From positions 1-34,351 of the forward strand of contig LFSR01000046.1 of assembly GCA_001513155.1 (NCBI GenBank): a stretch of DNA of 34,351 nt. Reading direction: 5' to 3'. Below, one piece after another: positions 8,637 through 15,958 of this stretch. Every line of letters starts with the position of its first letter. Positions within the stretch are counted from its first letter, which is position 1. Below the pieces are notes generated by a model, which saw nothing but the letters and a program-made list of their open reading frames with translations, did no database searches and was not told the origin of the DNA. The stretch comes from Syntrophomonas sp. DTU018. GTDB taxonomy: Bacteria; Bacillota; Syntrophomonadia; Syntrophomonadales; Syntrophomonadaceae. Position numbers and translations under genes: made by a program.

Positions 8637-8690
8637 GTGGTCGGCACCGAAACTTACAAAATAAATAGAAATTTAAAAATTTTAGCATAA
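8637..8690 (+). CDS. Possible 17-codon leader peptide
   Basis: A GTG start 5 nt after AAGGAG opens a 17-residue frame (MVGTETYKINRNLKILA), ending at TAA 8688-8690. It precedes the ior/lut cluster by 180 bp. There is no run of one amino acid and no obvious attenuator downstream, so it may be chance; I list it because the ribosome site is strong. Confidence 0.22.
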   Translation: MVGTETYKINRNLKILA

Positions 8691-8736
8691 TTTCAACACT
8701 GCCTTTCTACCGCATACCTTTTCTCCAATCCAACAC

Positions 8737-8765
8737 TTGCTGCATAATTCCAGCTTCACTATATC
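8737..8765 (+). promoter_or_regulatory. Weak candidate promoter of the ior/lut cluster
   Basis: TTGCTG (8737-8742) and TATATC (8760-8765) are separated by 17 bp, about 105 bp upstream of the first gene. Both hexamers match the SigA consensus only partly, as expected of an activated or tightly regulated promoter. No sigma-54 site was found here. Confidence 0.3.
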
Positions 8766-8774
8766 CGTTATATT

Positions 8775-8799
8775 GAACGATGTTCCGTACCACAGAACA
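8775..8799. promoter_or_regulatory. Candidate operator (GAAC/GTTC half-sites)
   Basis: TGTTC (8781-8785) and GAACA (8795-8799) are inverted across 9 bp, and a further GAAC at 8775-8778 pairs with the same GTTC. The site lies just downstream of the candidate promoter, which suits repression. The IclR-type regulator at the end of the cluster is the natural candidate ligand, by inference only. Confidence 0.35.
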
Positions 8800-8869
8800 A
8801 AGAAAGGGGGATGGAGCACTGGCAAACAGCACGATTACTTTGCAAAAACCATAGAAGGAGGTCGATACA

Positions 8870-9970
8870 ATGCCTGGTGGAATGCAGTTGAAAGCGGAGG
8901 TTTTGAGCACCTCTGCCTGCGCCTTGTGCGGGGCCTGTCTGGATTGGTGCCCATACTTGAAAAATATCGAGGATCACCTGGTGCTGCGCTTTGATTGTCC
9001 GGTTGAGCATGGGCGCTGCTATTCAGTATGCCCCCGTACTTTAACTGATTGGCAAGCCATAAATGAACGCTACCTGGCTGATGTTCCTTATGACTCCGAT
9101 ATCGGGGCATATCAAACGGTCTTCCGGGTGAGAAGGCTCCAACCGATTCAGGACCAGCAGGACGGCGGTACGGTAAGCACCCTGCTGCAGACGGCTCTGG
9201 ACAACAATATGGTGGAGGGAGTATTAATAACCGGCAGCGGAGACCCGCTGACTCCCCAGCCCTATTTAGCCGACCAGGAGGAGGACATCCGCAAAGCCGC
9301 TGGATCCCGTTTCCTGGCCAGTCCCAGTCTGAGAAAAATCATGGAGGCCAGGGAGAAGGGCATGGAAAAGCTGGCGGTAGTGGGACGCCCCTGTCAGGTT
9401 CAGGCTTTGCGCAAAATGGATTACAATAAGCCGGCTGACAGTCCTCCCCTGGATGTGCTGAGCATCGGTCTGTTCTGCATGTGGTCTCTTTCCTGGTCCT
9501 TCAAAGATTATTTAGCCAGCACATATCCTGATCTTACCTTTTTGCGGATGGCCATTCCCCAGCATGCCGTAGAGTTATATACCAACGAAGGAATCAAGCA
9601 GATTCCGGTGGAGACGGTCCAGTCCTACATCAGGCCGGGGTGCCGCTACTGCCTGGATATGACCTCGGAACTGGCAGATATTTCCGTGGGGGCTTTTGAA
9701 CCGGAAGCCGGATGGAACACGGTAATAGTACGCACGGAGCGGGGCCGGGAACTGCTGGATAAAGCCAGGGAGGCTAATCTGCTGCAGATAGAGGAGTACC
9801 CAAGTGAAGAATTGGAGAGGCTGCGCGGGGCTTCTCACAACAAGAAGGTTCGCGGTTTGAGGAACATAAAACAGGCCGTCGACGAGCAGAAGCTGACTCC
9901 CTTTGTTGATTTATCTTCCTCGCCCTACCGGGAGATCATAGCAGAATCATCGGCAAAGGAGGGGTTCTGA
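8870..9970 (+). CDS. FrhB-like (coenzyme F420 hydrogenase/dehydrogenase beta subunit family) Fe-S flavoprotein
   Basis: The 366-residue protein starts with a ferredoxin-like segment holding two sets of cysteines: CALCGACLDWC at about 17-27, then CPVEHGRCYSVC at about 44-55. The FrhB family follows, with VVGRPCQVQALRKM near 175 and GCRYCLDMTSELADISVGAF near 258. Members bind FAD and one or more [4Fe-4S] clusters and pass electrons between F420, NAD(P)H or flavin and ferredoxin. AAGGAGG precedes the ATG. The stop overlaps the iorA start (TGATG), so the two are translationally coupled and the products probably act together. F420 use is not shown by the sequence. A role as electron entry or exit module of the indolepyruvate oxidoreductase is inference. 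Confidence 0.83.
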   Translation: MPGGMQLKAEVLSTSACALCGACLDWCPYLKNIEDHLVLRFDCPVEHGRCYSVCPRTLTDWQAINERYLADVPYDSDIGAYQTVFRVRRLQPIQDQQDGGTVSTLLQTALDNNMVEGVLITGSGDPLTPQPYLADQEEDIRKAAGSRFLASPSLRKIMEAREKGMEKLAVVGRPCQVQALRKMDYNKPADSPPLDVLSIGLFCMWSLSWSFKDYLASTYPDLTFLRMAIPQHAVELYTNEGIKQIPVETVQSYIRPGCRYCLDMTSELADISVGAFEPEAGWNTVIVRTERGRELLDKAREANLLQIEEYPSEELERLRGASHNKKVRGLRNIKQAVDEQKLTPFVDLSSSPYREIIAESSAKEGF

Positions 9971-11868
9971 TGGAATGGATGGTCACGGTCAATGAACCGG
10001 GAAAAACCTTCCTGATGCAGGGCAATGAAGCCATTGTCCGGGGTGCTCTGGAAGCCGGAGTTCGTTTCGCAGCAGCCTATCCCGGATCGCCTTCTTCAGA
10101 AATTCTGACCATGCTGGGACATGTAGCTGATGAAATGAACCTTTACGCGGAGTGGTCCACCAATGAAAACTGTGCTTTCCAGGCCTGCATGGGCGCTTCC
10201 TTTGGGGGAGTCCGGGCTTTATGCGTGGTCAAACAGAACGGCTTGCTTACCATAGGGGACGCCTTGCACACGGCTGCCCTGTCAGGGTGCAAGGGCGGGG
10301 TGGTATTACTGACGGCCGATGATCCTAATGCCCACTCCAGCACCAATGAGTTTGACTCCCGCCATCAAGCCCGGGCAGCAGGAATTCCCCTGCTGGAACC
10401 GGCTACCTTTCAGGAAGCCAAAGATATGATCGTCTATGGTTTTGAACTGTCGGAAAAAATTGGGCAGGTAGTGATGGTACGCAGTGTAACCCGCATCTGC
10501 CACGGGCGCGGCAATGTTACCCTGGGGGAACTGCCGGAAAGCCCCAGTTCGCCGGTACCCATAGGAGAATGGGATAAACTGATAGCTATCAATTGGTTTC
10601 ATGATGTGCTGTGGGCTAAATTGGATCAGGCCCAGGAACTGTTTGAGGAAAGCCCCTTCAACTGGTACAGCGGACCGGAACAGCCAGAGCTGTTGATAAT
10701 CACTTCCGGAACTGGCTGGCTGTACAGTGTGGAAGCAGTGGAGACTTTGGGGCTGGAAGATAAAGTTGGCATCTTGAAACTGGGCTGCACCTGGCCCCTG
10801 CCGGAGAAACTGGTGCTCAAATACCTGCGCAAGAGCCCCCGGGTTTTAGTCGTCGAAGAAGTGGATCCCTTCCTGGAACAGAATGTGGCCAATATCATCG
10901 CCCACAATCCCGGCTTGAACGTACAGCTGTACGGCCGTTACAAAAAGAGTGCCCTGCCCCAGTCTTTCGAGCTGAATCCTGATGTAGTCCTTAATGCCCT
11001 GGCCACCTTAATGGATATTACTTACCAGTCCTCCAAGACCGGTGAGGTACCTGCTGAAGCTGTGGTCAATATCCCGCCCCGGGATCTGACCTTCTGCGCT
11101 GGCTGTCCCCACCGGGCTTCTTTCTTCCTGCTGAAGCAAACCCTGCGCATTCACGAGGGCAATGGCGTAGTCATGGGGGATATCGGCTGTTATACCATGG
11201 GCGGCCAGCGGGCCGGACACTTCTTGCTGCACTCTCTGGCTTGCATGGGTGCCGGGATCAACATGGGAGAAGGGTTAGGACAGCTGACTCGATTTGGTTT
11301 CAATCAGCCGGTATTAGCCCTGGCCGGTGACTCCACCTTTTTCCATTCCTGCCTGCCGGGCCTGGTAAATGCCCGTTACCATGACTCCAACATGCTGTTT
11401 GTGATCCTGGATAATTCCGCCACGGCTATGACCGGGTTCCAGCCCCATCCCGGCATTCCGGTCAACTGCATGGGCCAGCCCGCCAACGCCATGTCTATTG
11501 AAAAAATCGTAGAAGCAATTGGTTGTCCGGTGACGGTAGCTGATCCCTACGAAATCGAGGCCACTACCCAAGTGGTGTATGACTTGATTAAGAAACCGGG
11601 GATGAAAGTATTAATCCTGCGCCAGCCCTGTGCCACTCTGGCGGTACGCAGCAAAGGACGGCGCAAGGTATGGGTTGATCCGGAGCTATGCCGGGGAGAC
11701 AACTGCGGCTGCGGTCGTTTCTGCAGCAAAACCTGGGGTTGTCCGGGCAACATATGGAACAATCAGACCGGCAAAGCGGAAATTGATGAAGTAGTCTGTG
11801 TTGGCTGCGGTGTGTGCGCCAGTCTCTGTCCGGCTGGAGCTATCAAGGTGGAAGGGGGAGAAGCCTGA
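9970..11868 (+). CDS. iorA: Indolepyruvate:ferredoxin oxidoreductase, alpha subunit
   Basis: This is the large subunit of the enzyme that oxidatively decarboxylates aryl (and some branched) 2-oxoacids with CoA to acyl-CoA, CO2 and reduced ferredoxin. At 632 residues it has family length. The pyrimidine-binding half (about 15-190, AAYPGSPSSEIL, STNENCAFQ) and middle domain are followed by the thiamine-diphosphate half: CAGCPHRASF near 375, GDIGCYTMGG near 402, AGDSTFF near 451 and DNSATAMTG near 480. The C-terminal ferredoxin region has one ordinary site, CVGCGVCASLCP. The first site is altered to CRGDNCGCGRFC...CPG instead of CxxCxxC. It overlaps its upstream neighbour by 1 nt and shares a TGATG junction with iorB. 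Confidence 0.93.
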   Translation: MEWMVTVNEPGKTFLMQGNEAIVRGALEAGVRFAAAYPGSPSSEILTMLGHVADEMNLYAEWSTNENCAFQACMGASFGGVRALCVVKQNGLLTIGDALHTAALSGCKGGVVLLTADDPNAHSSTNEFDSRHQARAAGIPLLEPATFQEAKDMIVYGFELSEKIGQVVMVRSVTRICHGRGNVTLGELPESPSSPVPIGEWDKLIAINWFHDVLWAKLDQAQELFEESPFNWYSGPEQPELLIITSGTGWLYSVEAVETLGLEDKVGILKLGCTWPLPEKLVLKYLRKSPRVLVVEEVDPFLEQNVANIIAHNPGLNVQLYGRYKKSALPQSFELNPDVVLNALATLMDITYQSSKTGEVPAEAVVNIPPRDLTFCAGCPHRASFFLLKQTLRIHEGNGVVMGDIGCYTMGGQRAGHFLLHSLACMGAGINMGEGLGQLTRFGFNQPVLALAGDSTFFHSCLPGLVNARYHDSNMLFVILDNSATAMTGFQPHPGIPVNCMGQPANAMSIEKIVEAIGCPVTVADPYEIEATTQVVYDLIKKPGMKVLILRQPCATLAVRSKGRRKVWVDPELCRGDNCGCGRFCSKTWGCPGNIWNNQTGKAEIDEVVCVGCGVCASLCPAGAIKVEGGEA

Positions 11869-12485
11869 TGACTATGCAGCTTAGCAAGGATCCGCTCAAT
11901 GTTATTATCTGCGGTGTGGGAGGACAGGGAAATATCCTGGCCTCTGAATTGCTGGCCTCCGCCCTGGTAGAAAAGGGTTATTTTACTACGGTCGGCGAGA
12001 CCTATGGCGCTTCCCAAAGAGGAGGATCGGTCATGAGCCATGTACGCATTTCCGCCCGCAAGCAGTACAGTGCCCTTATCCCCCGGGGAGAAGCCCATAT
12101 TATCATTGGCTTTGAACCTATCGAAACCTTGCGGGTAGCCAGGGAATATGGCAACAGCCAGACCAAGGTGATCTTTGATCCCCGCCCCAACTACCCCCTG
12201 TCGGTGTTGATCGGAGAAGCTGTCTATCCGGAGATCGAAGCTATTGTGAAGGAACTGAGATATTTATGCGGTTCAGTGCAGGTGTTGGAAGCCACCCGGC
12301 TGGCTCAGGAAGCCGGCAACGCCCAGGCCGCCAATATCCTGCTGATGGGCGCGCTGACGGCCATGCCGGAAATACCGCTGCAGGCTGAAGATTATAGCCA
12401 GGTACTTAGTCAGCGCTTCAAAGGCGACGTTTATGACTTAAACCAAAAGGTGTTTGATCTGGGATACAAACAGATTGCTGTTTAA
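11868..12485 (+). CDS. iorB: Indolepyruvate:ferredoxin oxidoreductase, beta subunit
   Basis: The small subunit (205 residues) belongs to the pyruvate/ketoisovalerate oxidoreductase gamma-domain family and completes the thiamine-dependent enzyme with IorA. The glycine-rich start VIICGVGGQGNILASELL and the motif ETYGASQRGGSVMSHVR are diagnostic. The true start is ATG 11868, overlapping the iorA stop and preceded by GGGGGAG. An upstream in-frame start at 11814 would lie inside iorA and add unrelated residues. It is followed by a strong hairpin that may reduce read-through into the glcD part of the cluster. Confidence 0.92.
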   Translation: MTMQLSKDPLNVIICGVGGQGNILASELLASALVEKGYFTTVGETYGASQRGGSVMSHVRISARKQYSALIPRGEAHIIIGFEPIETLRVAREYGNSQTKVIFDPRPNYPLSVLIGEAVYPEIEAIVKELRYLCGSVQVLEATRLAQEAGNAQAANILLMGALTAMPEIPLQAEDYSQVLSQRFKGDVYDLNQKVFDLGYKQIAV

Positions 12486-12491
12486 GGTTGA

Positions 12492-12517
12492 TCCCAGGGC
12501 GGGAATCCGCCCTGGGA
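12492..12517 (+). terminator. Strong hairpin after iorB, partial terminator or processing signal
   Basis: A perfect 11-bp GC-rich stem with a GAAT loop (12492-12502/12507-12517) is followed by ATTCTGTTCTTGG, a poor T tract. It probably acts as a leaky terminator or protects the 3' end of the frhB-iorAB message. Confidence 0.5.
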
Positions 12518-12577
12518 TTCTGTTCTTGGTTCCACAGGAATATAAGGTAATACACACCCATCAGAGGGGGGAATACC

Positions 12578-13969
12578 ATGAATGGTTTGGTAAAAGATTT
12601 AACCGGCCTAATTGGTGAGAGTAAAGTGTTGTTCCAACCAGAAGATCTCCTGGCATATGCCAACGATGCCACCCATTATTTCCGGACCCAGCCGCCCGAT
12701 GCCGTAGTTCTGCCCACTTCAACCGAAGAAATTTCCCGGGTTCTGTCCTATGCTTATGAGCATTATATACCCGTTACTCCTAGGGGAGCCGGCAGCGGTC
12801 TGTCAGGCGGTGCCACTCCGGTAAAAGGCGGTATAGTAGTTGATACCAAACGGATGAACCGGATTGTGGAAATCGACCGGGCCAATATGACCGCAACTGT
12901 GGAAGGCGGGGTAGTGCTGCAGAACTTCCACCGGGCGGTTGAAAAAATGGGTCTTTTCTATCCGCCGGATCCCCAGAGCATGAGTGTCTGTACCATGGGG
13001 GCCAACGTGGCAACCCGGGCCGGAGGACCGCGGGGAGTCAAGTACGGCACCACCGGCAATTATGTTACCGGCCTGGAAGTTGTACTGCCCGATGGATCAG
13101 TAATAAAAACCGGAGGCAAATTTGTCAAGCAGTCAGTAGGCTATGACCTTACCCGCCTGATGACCGGGTCGGAGGGCACCCTGGGGATAATTACCAAGGT
13201 TCATGTCCGGCTGCTTACCCTGCCCCCGGAAACTCGTACTATGGTGGTGGTCTGTGAAAGCCTGGACCAGGCTGCGGAAATTGTATCGGAAATCATCGCC
13301 CGGGGCGCGGTGCCGTCTATGATGGAGTTTATGATCAAGCTGGCGGTTACCGTTATGAACACATTTGTTTTCCCGCCCCTTCCTACCGATGGCGAGGCTT
13401 ATCTGTTAATGGAGATAGACGGTACCGCCGCCCAGGTGGAGCACGATGCCGAAACCATCAAGGCAATTTGCCGGGATATGAAAGCCCGGGAAATAAGGGA
13501 AGTGGAGGATGAAAGAGTAGCTCGGGTTTACTGGAAAGCGCGTTCTGCGATGTATCCCTTCATAATGACCATTTTCAAGAGGGCTATCACTGAAGATATT
13601 ACCGTACCCCGCAGCCGTATTCCCGACTTGGTGAGAGCCATCCAGGAAATTGCTGCTTCTGTGGGCATCATGATCGGCCTGGCTGGACACGCCGGTGACG
13701 GTAATATGCATCCCACTGTGCTGCAATCGGAGATCAATGAGGAGATAGCGGCCAAAGCCAAACAGGCCATTGATATGCTGGTCCGCCGTGGCCTGGAATT
13801 GGGAGGTACTATCTCCGGGGAACACGGGATCGGTATCCACAAACAGGAATACCTGGACTGGGAACTGGATCAGGTCCAGATTGATCTGATGAAGCGCATT
13901 AAAGCAGCCTTTGATCCCCGTGGCATAATGAACCCCGGCAAGATTTGGGTGGAAGGAGGGCAACAGTAA
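12578..13969 (+). CDS. glcD: FAD-linked 2-hydroxyacid dehydrogenase, GlcD/D-lactate dehydrogenase family
   Basis: The 463-residue flavoprotein oxidises a D-2-hydroxyacid (lactate, glycolate or an aryl-lactate) to the 2-oxoacid. The FAD-binding PCMH domain spans about 35-215, with TPRGAGSGLSGG at about 67-78 and GSEGTLGIITKVHV near 200. The C-terminal FAD-oxidase domain holds the GHAGDGNMHP motif near 370 and SGEHGIG near 413. GAGGGGGG precedes the ATG. The stop overlaps the next gene (TAATG), so it pairs with the Fe-S protein that follows, as GlcD pairs with GlcF. There are no EtfA/EtfB genes nearby, so the Etf-linked electron-confurcating form of lactate dehydrogenase is not supported here. 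Confidence 0.88.
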   Translation: MNGLVKDLTGLIGESKVLFQPEDLLAYANDATHYFRTQPPDAVVLPTSTEEISRVLSYAYEHYIPVTPRGAGSGLSGGATPVKGGIVVDTKRMNRIVEIDRANMTATVEGGVVLQNFHRAVEKMGLFYPPDPQSMSVCTMGANVATRAGGPRGVKYGTTGNYVTGLEVVLPDGSVIKTGGKFVKQSVGYDLTRLMTGSEGTLGIITKVHVRLLTLPPETRTMVVVCESLDQAAEIVSEIIARGAVPSMMEFMIKLAVTVMNTFVFPPLPTDGEAYLLMEIDGTAAQVEHDAETIKAICRDMKAREIREVEDERVARVYWKARSAMYPFIMTIFKRAITEDITVPRSRIPDLVRAIQEIAASVGIMIGLAGHAGDGNMHPTVLQSEINEEIAAKAKQAIDMLVRRGLELGGTISGEHGIGIHKQEYLDWELDQVQIDLMKRIKAAFDPRGIMNPGKIWVEGGQQ

Positions 13970-15171
13970 TGCTGAAATTGGAGAATTACCAGGAGATTAT
14001 CAACAAGTGTTCCCATTGCAGCTACTGCCAGGCTACCTGCCCGGTTTACCTGGAGGATTTGCTGGAAAGCCATGTAGCCCGCAACCGGCTCAATCTGATA
14101 AACCAGGTATTAATTCTCCGTACCATGCCTGTTTCCCAGCGTTTCCGGGAAATCCTGGATCGTTGCCTGCTCTGTACCAACTGTACCCAAACCTGTTCCA
14201 GCAAAGTACCTGTGGATGAAATCATTATTGCCGCCCGGGCTGAAGTGGGCAAGGGCACTCTCGGCGGATTGAAAGGTTTTGTCATGAGCAAGATGCTGAA
14301 GCAGCGCGGCCTGACGGGCTTGATGAGCAAGGCAGGTTCCCTGGCACAAAAAATAGGTGTTGCCCGGGAGATGCCCCAGCTGGCCAGCAAGTCCTTTGAT
14401 CAGATCTACAGCGGCACTATCCCCGCCCAGGGAGAACAGCGGGGCAGGGTAGCCTATTTTGTAGGCTGCGGTACCAATTTTCTCTACCCGGATACAGGTG
14501 TAGCGGTGGTGGAGGTGCTTACCCGCAATGGCTGGGAAGTAGTCATTCCTGACGGGCAGGTGTGCTGCGGTATACCGGTTATCGCCGAGGGGGATCTGGC
14601 CGCTGCCCGGGAAATGGTGACTGCCAACCTTAAGGTCTTTGATCTGGACAGCGTGGAGGCGGTTATCACCGACTGCACTTCCTGCGGCATGATGATGAAA
14701 GAGAAATTCAGCAAACTGCTGGATGCGGATGATCCCCTGCAGGAGAAAGCTCAGGCTCTGGCGGGCAAAATATTCGAGGTTACCGACTTCCTGCAGCAAA
14801 AAGGCCTGTCTGAAACTCCTCCTGCCCTGGATAAAACCTTTACCTATCATGTGCCCTGCCATAGGGGCTGGTCGCCAACCGTTGCGGATGCTCCCCGCAA
14901 TCTGCTGGGATCCCTGCCTGGAGCGGAACTACGGGAACTGGAAGAGCCGGAACGCTGTTGCGGGGCGGCTGGCACCTTTTTCATGCAGCAACGGGAATTG
15001 TCGGAAAGCATCCGGTCCCATCGCCTGGAGCAGATTGAAGCCAGCCAGGCCGATACCGTCATTACCCAGTGCCCGGTATGCCGCTTTTACCTGTCAGCCG
15101 GCCTGACATCGCAGCAAGTTACTCATCCCGTTATTCTGTTGGCTCAGGCTTATGGAACAGTCCAGCCCTAG
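13969..15171 (+). CDS. Fe-S/CCG-domain electron-transfer protein, GlcF-like
   Basis: The 400-residue protein has two N-terminal [4Fe-4S] ferredoxin motifs (CSHCSYCQATCP at about 11-22, CLLCTNCTQTC at about 66-76). Two cysteine-rich CCG domains follow, one ending VCCGIPVIAEGD near 200, the other containing YHVPCHRGW near 300 and ERCCGAAGTF near 328. This is the GlcF/HdrD-type architecture that takes electrons from the FAD subunit and hands them to a quinone, ferredoxin or another Fe-S partner. ATG 13969 overlaps the stop of the GlcD gene and has GGAAGGAGGG in front; the frame is open upstream to a TTG at 13945, which lies before the ribosome site. Confidence 0.87.
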   Translation: MLKLENYQEIINKCSHCSYCQATCPVYLEDLLESHVARNRLNLINQVLILRTMPVSQRFREILDRCLLCTNCTQTCSSKVPVDEIIIAARAEVGKGTLGGLKGFVMSKMLKQRGLTGLMSKAGSLAQKIGVAREMPQLASKSFDQIYSGTIPAQGEQRGRVAYFVGCGTNFLYPDTGVAVVEVLTRNGWEVVIPDGQVCCGIPVIAEGDLAAAREMVTANLKVFDLDSVEAVITDCTSCGMMMKEKFSKLLDADDPLQEKAQALAGKIFEVTDFLQQKGLSETPPALDKTFTYHVPCHRGWSPTVADAPRNLLGSLPGAELRELEEPERCCGAAGTFFMQQRELSESIRSHRLEQIEASQADTVITQCPVCRFYLSAGLTSQQVTHPVILLAQAYGTVQP

Positions 15172-15216
15172 GTGCCCTGCGGCATCTGACTGCTCAATTA
15201 TAAGGAGGGGATTACT

Positions 15217-15942
15217 ATGAACAAAGTTTCCCTGTTTATTCCCTGTGCGGTGGATGCAGTTCTGGTGTCCGTCGGCGAGGCCACGGTGCGCCTGCTGGCC
15301 AGGCTGGGCTTTGATTTGATATACCATGAGGAACAGACCTGCTGCGGACAGCCGGCCATAACCGCTGGATATCTGGATTTGGCCAGGGAAGCCGCCCGCC
15401 GTTTTATCGAGATTTTCGAAGAAGATGAAGTGGTGGTCAGTCCCTCCGGATCCTGTGTGAGTACTATCCGTAATGAATATCCCCGGCTGTTTGCTGATGA
15501 ACCGGAGTGGCAGCAGCGAGCCCGGCAATTGGGGCAAAAGGTCTATGAATTATCGCAATTCCTGGTAGATGTGGCCGGTATTGAAGATGTAAATGCCCGC
15601 TTTGAGGGCAAGCTGGCCTATCACAAGAGCTGCCATGTCCTGCGGGCTCTGGGGATCGACCGGCAGCCCCAGATGTTGCTGCAGAACGTTAAAGGGGCGG
15701 AATTGGTTCCCATGAATCTGGCTCATGAGTGCTGTGGATTTGGCGGGCAGTTCTCTGTTAAATATCCCTATATTTCCGAAGCTATTGTCGGCGACAAAGT
15801 TAAAAACTTCCTGGCCAGCGGGGCGGATGTGCTGGTTGTGTCTGATCCCGGCTGTCTTCTGAACATCAGCGGATACCTGCATCGCCATCATCCTGAACGA
15901 AAGGTCAGGCATCTGGCGGAAGTGTTGGCTGGAACTATTTAG
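15217..15942 (+). CDS. lutA: Lactate utilization protein LutA-like (two CCG domains)
   Basis: The 241-residue cytoplasmic Fe-S protein has LutA/YkgE length and layout. CCG domain 1 starts at residue 3 (SLFIPCAVDA, EEQTCCGQPA near 48) and ends before the PSGSC site near 84. Domain 2 contains YHKSCHV near 131, HECCGFGG near 170 and SDPGC near 209. In Bacillus the LutABC complex oxidises L-lactate to pyruvate. ATAAGGAGGGG precedes the ATG, and the next gene starts 16 bp after the stop. A GlcD/GlcF pair immediately upstream is unusual next to a full lutABC set and may widen the range of hydroxyacids or stereoisomers used. Confidence 0.87.
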   Translation: MNKVSLFIPCAVDAVLVSVGEATVRLLARLGFDLIYHEEQTCCGQPAITAGYLDLAREAARRFIEIFEEDEVVVSPSGSCVSTIRNEYPRLFADEPEWQQRARQLGQKVYELSQFLVDVAGIEDVNARFEGKLAYHKSCHVLRALGIDRQPQMLLQNVKGAELVPMNLAHECCGFGGQFSVKYPYISEAIVGDKVKNFLASGADVLVVSDPGCLLNISGYLHRHHPERKVRHLAEVLAGTI

Positions 15943-15958
15943 AAGGGTGGTAGGGATA

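Noticed and set aside
8640-8657. Sigma-54-like GGCAC element upstream of the ior/lut cluster
   Set aside because: The -24 half resembles the consensus, but the base pair at -12 is TA rather than GC, so it does not qualify.
12492-12517. Riboswitch upstream of the GlcD gene
   Set aside because: Only a simple perfect hairpin is present; there is no multi-helix aptamer or conserved core.
14110-14862. 250-codon minus-strand frame opposite the GlcF-like gene
   Set aside because: Shadow frame; the plus strand has clear cysteine motifs and a ribosome site, whereas this one has no recognisable domain.
12578-15171. Electron-bifurcating lactate dehydrogenase (LDH-EtfAB type)
   Set aside because: The GlcD partner is present, but no EtfA or EtfB gene is found nearby; GlcF/LutABC-type Fe-S proteins take that place.
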